A program made the translations under genes and the position numbers. Below, in pieces: positions 1-7,605 of a stretch of DNA of 64,000 bases; within the stretch, counting starts at the first letter, position 1, and every line of letters starts with the position of its first letter. The DNA comes from Sutcliffiella horikoshii (lineage in GTDB: Bacteria; Bacillota; Bacilli; Bacillales; Bacillaceae_I), in assembly GCA_001636495.1 (NCBI GenBank), contig KV440964.1, positions 3,860,666 through 3,924,665 on the forward strand, given 5' to 3'. The notes under the pieces are model-generated. The model had not been told where the DNA came from. It made no database searches and was given only the letters and a program-made list of their open reading frames with translations.

Positions 1-119
1 GTGATAAAAAGCGTCGTGAAAAGACGAAGACTACGTTGAGCAAAACACAGGAAGTTACTTATTCTCGTGAGTTTAAGATGGCTGATCGAGTTGGCGGATA
101 TACGGAGAGACGCAGATAG
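1..119 (+). CDS. yfhE: YfhE-like small protein, 3' part only
   Basis: Only the C-terminal end is in the window; the first complete codon is at position 3 and the stop is TAG at 117-119. The visible 38 residues are very basic and contain QEVTYSREFKMADR, which I recognise as the conserved core of the short YfhE family of Bacillaceae. The next gene downstream on the same strand is yfhD, the usual neighbour, which supports the call. The function is unknown. A good intrinsic terminator follows at once, so yfhE and yfhD are probably separate transcription units here. Confidence 0.7.
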   Translation, partial: DKKRREKTKTTLSKTQEVTYSREFKMADRVGGYTERRR

Positions 120-136
120 AATAGTTCTTGATCACC

Positions 137-169
137 CCTTCCCCTTACGCTCTGCGGGGAAGGTTTTTT
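137..169 (+). terminator. Intrinsic terminator after yfhE
   Basis: An 8-bp perfect GC-rich stem (CCTTCCCC paired with GGGGAAGG) is followed by a run of T. It lies 18 bases after the yfhE stop. Confidence 0.85.
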
Positions 170-258
170 ATTTGGTGAGGCACAATTTTTCGGGGCATCA
201 GGCCTCTCCAACATCTCCCTCACATCGCCGTCCACTTCTCAGGTTAACCTATCTAAGA

Positions 259-296
259 AGACATAAAGGACCTAAACGCTTTTGGACCTTATGTCT
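259..296 (+). promoter_or_regulatory. Leader hairpin before yfhD
   Basis: AGACATAA and TTATGTCT pair as an 8-bp perfect stem, with an AGG/CCT inner extension. It ends 14 bases before the yfhD ribosome binding site and has no T tract. It could be an mRNA-stabilising or protein-binding hairpin, or a weak terminator. The assignment rests only on the visible symmetry. Confidence 0.35.
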
Positions 297-322
297 ATCG
301 CATATTCTTAGGAGGGTTTCGA

Positions 323-520
323 ATGGGTCGTTCACGCGGACATCAATCTGGTGGTAAAAACAAATCATCACTTCCACAGGTACCTAAGAACATGAAAAAA
401 GCTGCACAAGATGCAGAATTCGCGAACGAGCAACCTGCCGATAATGAAATCCTAGAAGCACAAGCTCGCGCATCAGCAGCTGGAATTAAACGGAACAGTA
501 AGAAGGATACCTTCAGATAG
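323..520 (+). CDS. yfhD: YfhD family protein
   Basis: A 65-residue, hydrophilic, strongly charged protein starting MGRSRGHQSGGKNKSSLPQ. The N-terminal 'GRxRxHxxxxKNKxxLPQ(V/T)PK' segment and the 'EALARA'-like middle are the hallmarks of the YfhD family of small Bacillaceae proteins, whose function is unknown. The start is fixed by AGGAGGG at 310-316. It lies next to yfhE as in other Bacillus genomes. It is monocistronic here, since a hairpin follows and the next gene is on the other strand. No membrane segment or known domain is visible. Confidence 0.85.
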   Translation: MGRSRGHQSGGKNKSSLPQVPKNMKKAAQDAEFANEQPADNEILEAQARASAAGIKRNSKKDTFR

Positions 521-528
521 TAGGCAGT

Positions 529-572
529 GGGGACAGGCACGGCGACCCAGTTGGGTCATCGTGCCTGTCCCC
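529..572. repeat. Long palindromic element of the GGGGACAGGCAC type
   Basis: GGGGACAGGCAC at 529-540 and its exact complement at 561-572 flank a further partly paired centre, giving a hairpin of about 20 bp. There is no T tract, so it is not a classic terminator although it sits between two convergent genes. Palindromes of this kind recur through Bacillaceae genomes as REP-like elements; a related element is at 47749-47806. Confidence 0.6.
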
Positions 573-580
573 TGGATTCA

Positions 581-1078
581 CTAATGCGCCGCCGCATGTC
601 CACCGCCTAATGTCCGCGCATTCCATCTATCTTTCATAAATCTGATGGCAAAGCGATCAAGTCCATAGAATGTCGCTGCCGTACCTGCTGCAATCAGTAA
701 TATTGCTGCAGTATATAGTACAGGGTTCGTGCTGACGGTTCCAGCCAACAGGAAGTTCAGGTTCATAAATGCTCCCGCCAATAATGCAGGTAATGTTGCC
801 AAACCTAGTATGAGTGCAATACCTACCAACACTTCACCCCATGGAATCAAGATATTTATCAAGCCGACATTTGGCAGTGCCACATTCTCAAGGAATCCAG
901 CGTACCAGCCTTGTACTGCCGGGTGTGCTCCTTCCGCTTTCGCAATTGCCCCATGTAAAAATCCTTCTGCATCAAAAGCTCCTATTTTCGGTAAGCCGGC
1001 CTTCAGCCATTGTACTCCCAACCAAATTCTTAACACTGTCCAAAGGATTGCCATTTTCGGTCCACGTAACCATTTCAT
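581..1078 (-). CDS. DoxX family membrane protein
   Basis: 165 residues with four hydrophobic helices (about residues 10-30, 65-95, 97-115 and 118-138), the size and layout of the DoxX/YfiD group of small quinone- or thiol-linked membrane proteins. Residues such as W24-K26-G28 near helix 1 and the short basic C-terminal tail (ending in a His-Ala-rich stretch) fit the family. The start has AGGAGGA upstream. The leader carries two Rex-type operators, so expression probably follows the cellular NADH/NAD+ ratio. The exact electron donor or acceptor cannot be told from sequence. Confidence 0.8.
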   Translation of the reverse strand: MKWLRGPKMAILWTVLRIWLGVQWLKAGLPKIGAFDAEGFLHGAIAKAEGAHPAVQGWYAGFLENVALPNVGLINILIPWGEVLVGIALILGLATLPALLAGAFMNLNFLLAGTVSTNPVLYTAAILLIAAGTAATFYGLDRFAIRFMKDRWNARTLGGGHAAAH

Positions 1079-1102
1079 GATCTTTTCCTCCTAGCAATTA
1101 GT

Positions 1103-1188
1103 TTGTGAAGCATTTCACAATAAGCTGTAAAAAAAATTTAGCCGGCTAGCTGTTAATTACCTTAGAAAGTTTGTGAATTATTTCACTT
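1103..1188 (-). promoter_or_regulatory. Two Rex-type operators upstream of the DoxX gene
   Basis: TTGTGAAGCATTTCACAA at 1103-1120 is a perfect match to the Gram-positive Rex consensus TTGTGAAnnnnTTCACAA. TTGTGAATTATTTCACTT at 1171-1188 matches at 16 of 18 positions. Centres are 68 bp apart. A possible -10 (TATAGT on the minus strand, 1203-1208) lies just upstream, so bound Rex would block early elongation. Fnr shares the TGTGA/TCACA half-sites and is the alternative reader; the conserved inner A/T pair favours Rex. Confidence 0.65.
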
Positions 1189-1288
1189 ACTTTCTACCTT
1201 TACTATACAACCTTTTCCGATAATCTACAATAGAGTTCACAAATTGTTCGCAATACTTTTTCATGTTAATAAAAGTTGTCCATAACAT

Positions 1289-1403
1289 TGTGGATAGTGT
1301 GGTTAACTGATCAACATGCCGTTATATCAATATAAATTAAACATATAAATGTGAATAACATTTTGTGGATAAGAACCAACTAACCTGTTGATAATGTGGA
1401 TAA
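1289..1403 (+). promoter_or_regulatory. Cluster of DnaA-box motifs
   Basis: Two perfect DnaA boxes (TGTGGATAA at 1364-1372 and 1395-1403) and three one-mismatch boxes (1289-1297, 1350-1358, 1386-1394) all lie on the same strand within 115 bp of very AT-rich DNA. The last two abut directly. No dnaA/dnaN-type genes are near, so this is not an obvious oriC. Clusters of DnaA boxes away from oriC are known in Bacillus subtilis as DnaA-titrating sites. The rest of the 1079-1615 gap is AT-rich and shows no other gene. Confidence 0.55.
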
Positions 1404-1615
1404 ATGTGTGTATATCTTATATAGCAAGGAGTATGGTTGTGTACAACTTTAAAAATGCGTGACTTTTGAATCAGAAAATACTGACAATTACACTACTTTG
1501 CACCTATTCTACAATAATTCTGACTTTTTCCACAAAATCAATTTACTGATTGATATTTCTTCCCCTCAACGATTAAACTAAAGATATAATTGCGGAAAGT
1601 GAAGGGTGGTAAATC

Positions 1616-3124
1616 ATGAGCAACTATATAATTGGATTGGACATTGGGACCTCCACCACCAAATCGGTTATTTTCAATAAGCAAGGAGAAGTGGTTTCAG
1701 AATTTGAATGCGCCTATTCCACCTATCATCCAAAAACAAGCTACTCCGAGCAGAATCCTTTGGAGATCGATAAGGCTGCTCGACTGGCCATCTCCACTTC
1801 CATCAGCCAAAAAAAACTTGTTCCATCTGACATTATTGGCCTTAGCATCTCCTCTGCCATGCATAGTCTCATCTGTATAGACGAGAACAACGAACCAATC
1901 TCACCGATGATCACTTGGGCAGATGGAAGAAGCTATCCACAGGCAGCCATCATGAAAGACTCCTATGGGCGGGACTTATACGAACAGACTGGTACTCCCA
2001 TTCACCCGATGTCCCCCTTTGTGAAGCTCGTCTGGATGAAAGAGAACCAGTACACTCCGTATTATGAAGCAAGCCGATTTGTTTCTATCAAGGAGTTTAT
2101 TTTATACAATTGGTGCGGATCTTGGCAAGTGGATTATTCCATCGCCTCTGCAACAGGCCTCTTTAACATCCATACGCTGCAATGGGAAGACGACGCTCTG
2201 GCAATCGCGGGAATAAACCCGTCACAGCTCTCACGCGTTGTTCCATGTACTGAAGAGGTTGGCCCCTTATCAGAGCAGGTGGCAAAAGAATTGCTTTTAC
2301 ATACCACCACCCCCATTATTATCGGTTCAAGCGATGGTGTTCTCGCCAACATGGGTGTCGGGGCAATCGGCGAAGGGGAAACCGCATTGACCCTAGGTAC
2401 AAGCGGGGCAATCCGCAGATTCACCACGGAAAAAACGACCGACCATGAACAACGTACGTTTCAATATGCATTTACAAAAGAAAGTCATATCGTGGGTGGC
2501 GCCACCAATAATGGAGCTGTCCTGATGCACTGGCTTGCGAGACAATTCTCTTCCTTGACCAAGAAAGAAACGATAGAAGTGGCCGATCTTGAGGCGTTGG
2601 CCGCCACATCAAGCGCAGGCGCAAACGGATTATTCTTCCTCCCCTTTTTAAACGGGGAGCGGGCACCAAAATGGAATGCCAAAGCTAAGGGCGGCTGGAT
2701 GGGGCTCACTCTTTCCCATACAAGTGCCGACATGATCCGGAGCGTCATGGAAAGTGTCATCTTCAATATGTATGAGATTCACGAAGCTCTCCACGAAAAG
2801 GCCGGGCCAACGAGAAAACTGATAGTCAGCGGGGGCTATGCGAAATCTCCTTTATGGGTGCAGATGACGGCAGATATTTTCAAAAAAACGGTCACCCTTC
2901 CTGAGAGCCACCAAGCATCTGCTTGGGGTGCAGCTTGGCTCGGACTGTATGCGCTTGGAGAAGTGGACTCCATTGAAGAGATCAAGCAGCATATTCCTAT
3001 CAAACACGAGGTACTGCCAACCGTGAGGAACGTTGCTAGATATGAGGAGTACTACCACCTTTACCGGGAGCTTTATAATAAAAATAAACCGTTGTTCGCT
3101 GAGATGGACCGGTTGCAATACTGA
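1616..3124 (+). CDS. gntK: Gluconokinase-type FGGY carbohydrate kinase
   Basis: 502 residues, the usual FGGY kinase length. The N-terminal phosphate-binding loop GLDIGTSTTK (residues 7-16) and the C-terminal GGYAKSPLW (about 402-410) place it in the FGGY family; the overall sequence is closest to bacterial gluconate kinases (ATP + D-gluconate to 6-phosphogluconate, cytoplasmic). The start has AAGGGTGG upstream and a TATAAT at 1585-1590. Unlike the classic gntRKPZ operon there is no permease, regulator or dehydrogenase beside it, so the substrate is less certain than the family. Confidence 0.75.
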   Translation: MSNYIIGLDIGTSTTKSVIFNKQGEVVSEFECAYSTYHPKTSYSEQNPLEIDKAARLAISTSISQKKLVPSDIIGLSISSAMHSLICIDENNEPISPMITWADGRSYPQAAIMKDSYGRDLYEQTGTPIHPMSPFVKLVWMKENQYTPYYEASRFVSIKEFILYNWCGSWQVDYSIASATGLFNIHTLQWEDDALAIAGINPSQLSRVVPCTEEVGPLSEQVAKELLLHTTTPIIIGSSDGVLANMGVGAIGEGETALTLGTSGAIRRFTTEKTTDHEQRTFQYAFTKESHIVGGATNNGAVLMHWLARQFSSLTKKETIEVADLEALAATSSAGANGLFFLPFLNGERAPKWNAKAKGGWMGLTLSHTSADMIRSVMESVIFNMYEIHEALHEKAGPTRKLIVSGGYAKSPLWVQMTADIFKKTVTLPESHQASAWGAAWLGLYALGEVDSIEEIKQHIPIKHEVLPTVRNVARYEEYYHLYRELYNKNKPLFAEMDRLQY

Positions 3125-3142
3125 GGAGATATATAAGAAAAA

Positions 3143-3168
3143 CCGGGCATAAACCGCCCGGCCCTTTT
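3143..3168 (+). terminator. Terminator after the FGGY kinase
   Basis: A CCGGGC/GCCCGG stem is followed by CCCTTTT, starting 19 bases after the stop codon. Confidence 0.8.
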
Positions 3169-3209
3169 AAAGCTAAAAAACTATAGCTTGTTGGTTAATT
3201 ACCGCTGTT

Positions 3210-3460
3210 CCTTTCCGCAAATGGCTTCTCTTTCCGCGGGGCGACCTTGAGCCTCCTCGTTTCACTCCGGGGTCTCAAGATTGTCACTACTCCCCCGCTG
3301 GAGTCTACACCATTTGCTCCAATCCACAGCTAGAAACCAGTCACCTCTTTTAGATAATTTTTAGTTATCCATTCGGTGAATGGTATAACTTTGTTGATTG
3401 TAGTGGAAGGCAGGTAGACGCCCGCAGACAAGCGAAGCGCCTGGAACGGAAATCAGCAGT
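3210..3460. repeat. Degenerate dispersed palindromic repeat of Bacillaceae
   Basis: The stretch with TTTCCGCGGGGCGACC (from 3229) through CTTGAG...CTCAAG to CCCCCGCTGGAGTC, and a second part at about 3408-3460 (GGTAGACGCCCGC, GCGAAGCGCC), resemble a long palindromic intergenic repeat I know from many Bacillaceae genomes. Nested stems (GCGGGG with CCCCCGC, CTTGAG with CTCAAG) are visible. It fills most of the 3125-3527 gap; no coding frame is convincing there. Confidence 0.5.
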
Positions 3461-3480
3461 ATTATACTTTCTTATATAAA

Positions 3481-3514
3481 AAGCGTGCAGCGGATATCCA
3501 TCATCCTTGCACGC
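3481..3514 (-). terminator. Terminator after the NhaC-type antiporter
   Basis: On the minus strand GCGTGCA pairs with TGCACGC and is followed by five T. It begins 13 bases after the stop codon at 3528. Confidence 0.8.
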
Positions 3515-3527
3515 CTTTCATGTGAAA

Positions 3528-4928
3528 TTATCCTTCCACTCGCTCTCTCTTCCTGATACTAATCCCTGTAAACCCATAAAACAGACTCAATAATGGACTG
3601 ATCAAGCAGAACAGGGCGAACGGCAAGTAATCGAGTACAGGCACACCAAGCACCCCTGCCATGAACACACCACTCACCCCATACGGAATCAATGGATTGA
3701 TGACGGTTCCTGCGTCCTCCAACACCCTTGCCAAGTTTTTAGAAGCGATACCCTGTTTCTCGTATTCCTTTTCAAAGGCCTGTCCTGTTAAAATGATCGA
3801 CATATACTGCTCACCAACCGTAATGTTTACACCAATAGCAGTAGCCACTGTCGCCAGTATCAGCTTTCCTGTTGATGATACGAACCTCTGTACCACTTCC
3901 AGCAAGCGTTCCATCACACGCAGCTGTTGAATCAATCCGCCCATGCTTAACGTTAACAAGACAAGGGACACCGACCACATCATGCTTTGGATGCCACCTT
4001 TAGACAGAATGCTGTCCATCGCTTCATCCCCAGTTTGTCCGGTGTAGCCGTTTTGCATGACATCCATCAGCTGGGCAACGCTAATCCCTGGTTGAAGGAT
4101 AAAAGCCATTACAGCACCTGTGATAATTCCGACCATCATGACAAATATAGCAGGAACTCGCTTCAACGCCACTCCGAACATAACAACGGCAGGCAACAAT
4201 GCCCAAATGCTCACAAGGCCTTCCGCTTTCAACACTGCTGGCAAATCTGCAAATTCCCTAACCTTTCCGCTATCTGCTCCACTGCTCATAAAACTGAATA
4301 CAACGAGGCATATGATAGCTGCCGGAATGGTTGTCCAAAGCATATGGCGGATATGCTCAAACAGGTCCACTTTACAGACTGCCGATGCAATGTTGGTTGT
4401 ATCCGAAAGCGGGGACATTTTATCACCTAAAAGTGCCCCCGAAATGATTGCTCCCGCCACAATTGCCGGATTGAAGCCCATGCCTGTCCCGAGTGCAATG
4501 AATGCCACTCCGACTGTAGCAGTCGTAGTGAAAGAGCTTCCTATGCTGATCCCAATAATCGCCGTGATGATAAATACACTTGGGAGGAATAACTGCTCGG
4601 AAATGAGCTGGCCACCGTAATAAATGAAAGTGGGAATCGTCCCAGAAAGCATCCAGACCCCAATCAGAATACCAATCAAAATAAACAACAAAATCGGGGT
4701 TAGCCCTTCCTTCAATCCATTTTTCAAGCCCGTCTCAATAAAATTCCATGACTGTCTTTTAGCTAGTGAAAATAAGATTAAAACCACAATGCTTAGGAAA
4801 ATAGGAATATGCGGCTCTGCTTTAAAAATAAATAAGGAAATGGAGATAATAGCGATAATACTGAAAACTAAGCCAAGAGCCGCAATCCCACTGATGTTTA
4901 TTTTATCCTTCTGTTTTTGCTGCTCCAT
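3528..4928 (-). CDS. NhaC family antiporter, probable tyrosine-regulated transporter
   Basis: 466 residues with about twelve hydrophobic segments, the length of NhaC/MleN-type Na+/H+ antiporters. The family hallmark region GAIISGALLGDKMSPLSDTT (about residues 158-177) is present and is the part thought to line the transport path. The start is preceded by GGAGGG. The gene sits alone behind a T-box leader whose specifier reads as tyrosine. NhaC-family members with tyrosine T-boxes (YheL type) are known in Bacillales and have been proposed to move tyrosine, so an amino-acid role is likelier here than pH homeostasis. The substrate remains an inference. Confidence 0.8.
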   Translation of the reverse strand: MEQQKQKDKINISGIAALGLVFSIIAIISISLFIFKAEPHIPIFLSIVVLILFSLAKRQSWNFIETGLKNGLKEGLTPILLFILIGILIGVWMLSGTIPTFIYYGGQLISEQLFLPSVFIITAIIGISIGSSFTTTATVGVAFIALGTGMGFNPAIVAGAIISGALLGDKMSPLSDTTNIASAVCKVDLFEHIRHMLWTTIPAAIICLVVFSFMSSGADSGKVREFADLPAVLKAEGLVSIWALLPAVVMFGVALKRVPAIFVMMVGIITGAVMAFILQPGISVAQLMDVMQNGYTGQTGDEAMDSILSKGGIQSMMWSVSLVLLTLSMGGLIQQLRVMERLLEVVQRFVSSTGKLILATVATAIGVNITVGEQYMSIILTGQAFEKEYEKQGIASKNLARVLEDAGTVINPLIPYGVSGVFMAGVLGVPVLDYLPFALFCLISPLLSLFYGFTGISIRKRERVEG

Positions 4929-4976
4929 GATGTTCCCTCCAAAAGTTCAATGTGTGCCTACCTGTTAATTTGCACC

Positions 4977-5277
4977 AAAAAAGCCTCATCATCCCTAAAA
5001 CAAGGGACGAAGAAGCTCCGCGGTACCACCCTAATTGGCAAACCAAACGTTTGCCCACTCATCTAAAGAATAGCCTGTTGTCAATATGTACTGTATTTCA
5101 TCCCCCGCTCCGCCTGGATTTCCACCAACCACCCAGTCTCTACCTGCTGCAAGTACGTCGACTACTTTATACAAGGCTATCAATCTATTAATTTCCTATT
5201 CTATGCTCCACTCTGCTCGAACAAACAATTCCGCTAACACACTTAAACGCTTAAACGCTTTTAGGTGTTAAAGTATT
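4977..5277 (-). promoter_or_regulatory. T-box leader, probable tyrosine specifier
   Basis: On the minus strand the invariant T-box AGGGTGGTACCGCG is at 5032-5019. Upstream is a Stem I with the AGAGA-CTGG...CCAG distal loop (about 5141-5112) and a specifier-loop segment TGAAATACAG whose UAC (complement of 5093-5095) reads tyrosine. Downstream AGCTTCTTCGTCCCT pairs, with some G-U pairs, with AGGGATGATGAGGCT before a T run, making the terminator at 5017-4977. Uncharged tRNA should favour the antiterminator and switch on the NhaC-type gene. The T-box itself is near certain; the tyrosine assignment is moderate. Confidence 0.9.
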
Positions 5278-5283
5278 ATTTAT

Positions 5284-5312
5284 AAGATAATACATAATCC
5301 AGCGATTGTCAA
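5284..5312 (-). promoter_or_regulatory. Sigma-A promoter of the T-box transcript
   Basis: TTGACA (5312-5307) and TATCTT (5289-5284) are separated by 17 bp on the minus strand. The expected RNA start, near 5277, gives a leader of about 350 nt. Confidence 0.75.
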
Positions 5313-5319
5313 CAATAAA

Positions 5320-5355
5320 AAATCCTCCAGGCCCATCAGCTTAGGAGGATTTTTC
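5320..5355. terminator. Terminator at the sensor kinase 3' end
   Basis: AAAATCCTCC and GGAGGATTTTT form a stem with A and T tracts on both sides. It overlaps the last codons of the kinase gene that ends at 5341 and could work in both directions. Confidence 0.75.
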
Positions 5356-6471
5356 TTGTTCTATAGATTTGACAGGCATTTTGATGATAAAGCTTGTCTC
5401 TTTTTCATCAGACTTGCAAAATATCTCGCCGTCATGTTTTTCAATCAGTTTTTTACAGATATAGAGGCCGATTCCCGTCCCTAAGTCCTTCGTGGTGAAA
5501 AATGGCTCGAAAATGGCATGAATCGAATCCTCCCCTATCTTCGGTCCATTATTGGTTATAGAAATCTCCGTAACGCTATCCTTTTCCACACACACAACCT
5601 CTATCGTTCTGGCTTTATCTTTCATTTGCTGCAAAGCATCGATAGAATTGATAATCAGATTCAAACAGACCTGTCGGAGTTCATCCTTATTGGCAAAAAG
5701 ATTGATGGAGGGATCGATATCCAAATGTATGACAACATCCCCATCCAATAAACTTGGATACAAGAATTCCACCAGTTCTTGCAATAGGAAAGAAAGATTC
5801 ACTTCTTCTCTCTTACTTTCAATCAATTCCTTCCTGGACACATGCAAAAATTGCGATATCCGGTAATTTAGCTGATCCAGTTCATGTCGCATGATTTCCA
5901 GATAAGGATGGTCCGGAAGTTCATTCTGCAATAGCCTCGTAAAACCGATAACAGAAGTTAAAGGATTTCGGAATTCATGGACGAAGCTCGAGCTCATCTG
6001 ACCTAATATAGTGAGGCGTTCCTTATGCGTCTGATTTATGTATAATTCCTTTTCTTCCAACTGTTGTTCTTTAATTTGTGTGTACTTTCGAACAGCCAAA
6101 TAGGAAAATTGGTCAAAAAGATCATTGATCTGATCAATGAAAGGCTGTAGTTCCTTAGATGGAATCCCGGAATTCCAAACCCACTTGACGACTTCACTTC
6201 TGCCGGTATTCACATTGTAGACAAATTCACTTATGTTCACATTGGCCTCGACCCGCTCATGGGCAGTCTTGTTTGCAAGCATGGTGATTTCTTCTTCGGT
6301 CAGCGGCTCTTTGATCGCTTTTTTGACCAACTGATACATTTGCCTACCGTTACGGATGACTTCTTCTTTATAGATGTCATTCTCCGAAATTACACTATTA
6401 TTTCTCCATTTCTGGATAAATTGCTCATGATTTTCTTCTAAATACAGCGTGAGTTTCTCAGAAGCCTCCAC
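5341..6471 (-). CDS. Soluble sensor histidine kinase with RsbRD-like N-terminus
   Basis: About 376 residues and no membrane segment, so the signal is cytoplasmic. The N-terminal ~130 residues look like the RsbRD_N/'histidine kinase N-terminal' helical domain found in Bacillus stressosome proteins and some phosphorelay kinases. A coiled coil precedes the H-box SFVHEFRNPL (phospho-His about residue 165), then an N-box with NLIINSID and a G-box DLGTGIGLY. No response regulator is beside it, as for sporulation-type phosphorelay kinases; that role is only a guess. The frame opens at TTG 6489, but GTG at 6471 has AAGGTGG eight bases upstream and is preferred. Confidence 0.8.
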   Translation of the reverse strand: MEASEKLTLYLEENHEQFIQKWRNNSVISENDIYKEEVIRNGRQMYQLVKKAIKEPLTEEEITMLANKTAHERVEANVNISEFVYNVNTGRSEVVKWVWNSGIPSKELQPFIDQINDLFDQFSYLAVRKYTQIKEQQLEEKELYINQTHKERLTILGQMSSSFVHEFRNPLTSVIGFTRLLQNELPDHPYLEIMRHELDQLNYRISQFLHVSRKELIESKREEVNLSFLLQELVEFLYPSLLDGDVVIHLDIDPSINLFANKDELRQVCLNLIINSIDALQQMKDKARTIEVVCVEKDSVTEISITNNGPKIGEDSIHAIFEPFFTTKDLGTGIGLYICKKLIEKHDGEIFCKSDEKETSFIIKMPVKSIEQEKSS

Positions 6472-6613
6472 TTTGCCAGCCACCTTCAACTTGATTTTTT
6501 CGCAATCACTCTATTTCTATCATACCAGAAAATAAAAAATTATATGAAAATTGTTTCCAATGAAGCTATTGTTTTTCGTAGGAAGGAATATATTGATTTT
6601 TCTCTATTAAAAT

Positions 6614-6651
6614 AGCCTGACCCCTATGCTATTAGCACAGTCAGTCAGGCT
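6614..6651 (-). terminator. Terminator after the YqcI/YcgG gene
   Basis: AGCCTGAC and GTCAGGCT pair as an 8-bp stem; the minus strand continues into ATTTTAAT. It lies 15 bases beyond the stop at 6666. Confidence 0.65.
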
Positions 6652-6665
6652 TCACTCTTTTAGTC

Positions 6666-7412
6666 TTATTTTTTCATAAAAGAAAACGGACATTTTCCTT
6701 CTATTGGTTTTACATCATCCCCAATGAAATATTGCTTCCACTCCCTATGGTTCGGATCTCCATAATGGCTAATGTTCGGGTGGGTAGGGAGTTGATCCCA
6801 TTTTTCCACTCGCTCTCTTACTTTTTCACGGGACATGACACCGCCTTTGGATGTTCCTTCAAGCCCTTCAAAGATACGTCTGGGTTGAAAGCCAAGAATA
6901 AGGCTCCTACCAAGATCCCTTGTCTTCCTTTGCTTATAGGCCGGTACATTCCCGAATACGAAATATGGTTCTTCGGAAAAAGAGAAAGCCCATAAATGGT
7001 GATCAGGATCTGTAGGGTAATCCTTTGGCCAAGGTTTATCATCTTTCATATGTAAAAACTGTAGAATGTCCCAGAAATACTCACGGTAGTAGGGAATTTG
7101 CTTTTCTTCCAGTTCAGGTTCCACAAACAGAAAAAGGCCATGACGGATTAGCGGTTTCCCTTCGTCGAACAGCCCCTGAAATTCACGTAAAGTATCAGGC
7201 AGGTGTGTCCAGTTGTCATGTGTTATATAAGAATAGCGTAGCTCCCCTTTTTTTTCTGCATTCATGCCAAAGTAGCATGGGAAAGTCTTATCCGTTACCA
7301 CACTTCGGAAATTCGTATACTCCCTTATCACCCATTCTGGTACGATATCAGGATTGGTCATCTCTTCTTTTGTCAGCAACTTTCCCTTTGTCGAACGAAC
7401 TGCTGTCTCCAT
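6666..7412 (-). CDS. YqcI/YcgG family protein
   Basis: 248 residues, full length for the YqcI/YcgG family (hypothetical proteins of Bacillus and other bacteria). Family-typical features are the FPCYFGM segment (about residues 44-50), the HGLFLFVEP strand, DPDHHLWAFSF, and the C-terminal PNHREWKQYF and CPF. It is soluble, with no signal peptide. Some members carry bound cofactors, but I know no proven reaction. The start has AGAGGTGATTG upstream. A sigma-B-type promoter lies just upstream and faces away from that of rsbY, so it is probably a general-stress gene. Confidence 0.85.
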   Translation of the reverse strand: METAVRSTKGKLLTKEEMTNPDIVPEWVIREYTNFRSVVTDKTFPCYFGMNAEKKGELRYSYITHDNWTHLPDTLREFQGLFDEGKPLIRHGLFLFVEPELEEKQIPYYREYFWDILQFLHMKDDKPWPKDYPTDPDHHLWAFSFSEEPYFVFGNVPAYKQRKTRDLGRSLILGFQPRRIFEGLEGTSKGGVMSREKVRERVEKWDQLPTHPNISHYGDPNHREWKQYFIGDDVKPIEGKCPFSFMKK

Positions 7413-7454
7413 GCAATCACCTCTTAAAATTTATTAATCTTCATAACAAGCAAA

Positions 7455-7480
7455 ATACCCTTAATGTATAACGTCAAAAC
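7455..7480 (-). promoter_or_regulatory. Candidate sigma-B promoter for the YqcI/YcgG gene
   Basis: On the minus strand GTTTTG (7480-7475) and a perfect GGGTAT (7460-7455) are 14 bp apart, the spacing used by sigma-B. The consensus is GTTTAA-N12-15-GGGTAT. The start codon is 43 bases further on. Confidence 0.6.
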
Positions 7481-7529
7481 ATGTGATGCTTACTTTTTTA
7501 AAAAAAATTGGTTTTTCAGGTTTATTCAG

Positions 7530-7555
7530 GTTTCACCTCCATTCAGAAAGGGTAT
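7530..7555 (+). promoter_or_regulatory. Candidate sigma-B promoter for rsbY
   Basis: GTTTCA (7530-7535) and a perfect GGGTAT (7550-7555) are 14 bp apart. In Bacillus cereus rsbY is known to have its own sigma-B promoter, which fits. It is divergent from the promoter at 7455-7480; the two -35 boxes are about 50 bp apart. Confidence 0.7.
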
Positions 7556-7605
7556 TAACAATAAGATTGTTTACTATTTCATATACATAGAGGAGAAAAA
7601 CAGAA

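Noticed and set aside
67-357. 96-codon plus-strand ORF at the left edge
   Set aside because: It crosses the yfhE end, its terminator and the yfhD start in the wrong frame, with no ribosome binding site.
1289-1403. The DnaA-box cluster as the chromosomal origin
   Set aside because: No dnaA, dnaN, rpmH or recF is near and there is no obvious DUE-trio arrangement beside the boxes.
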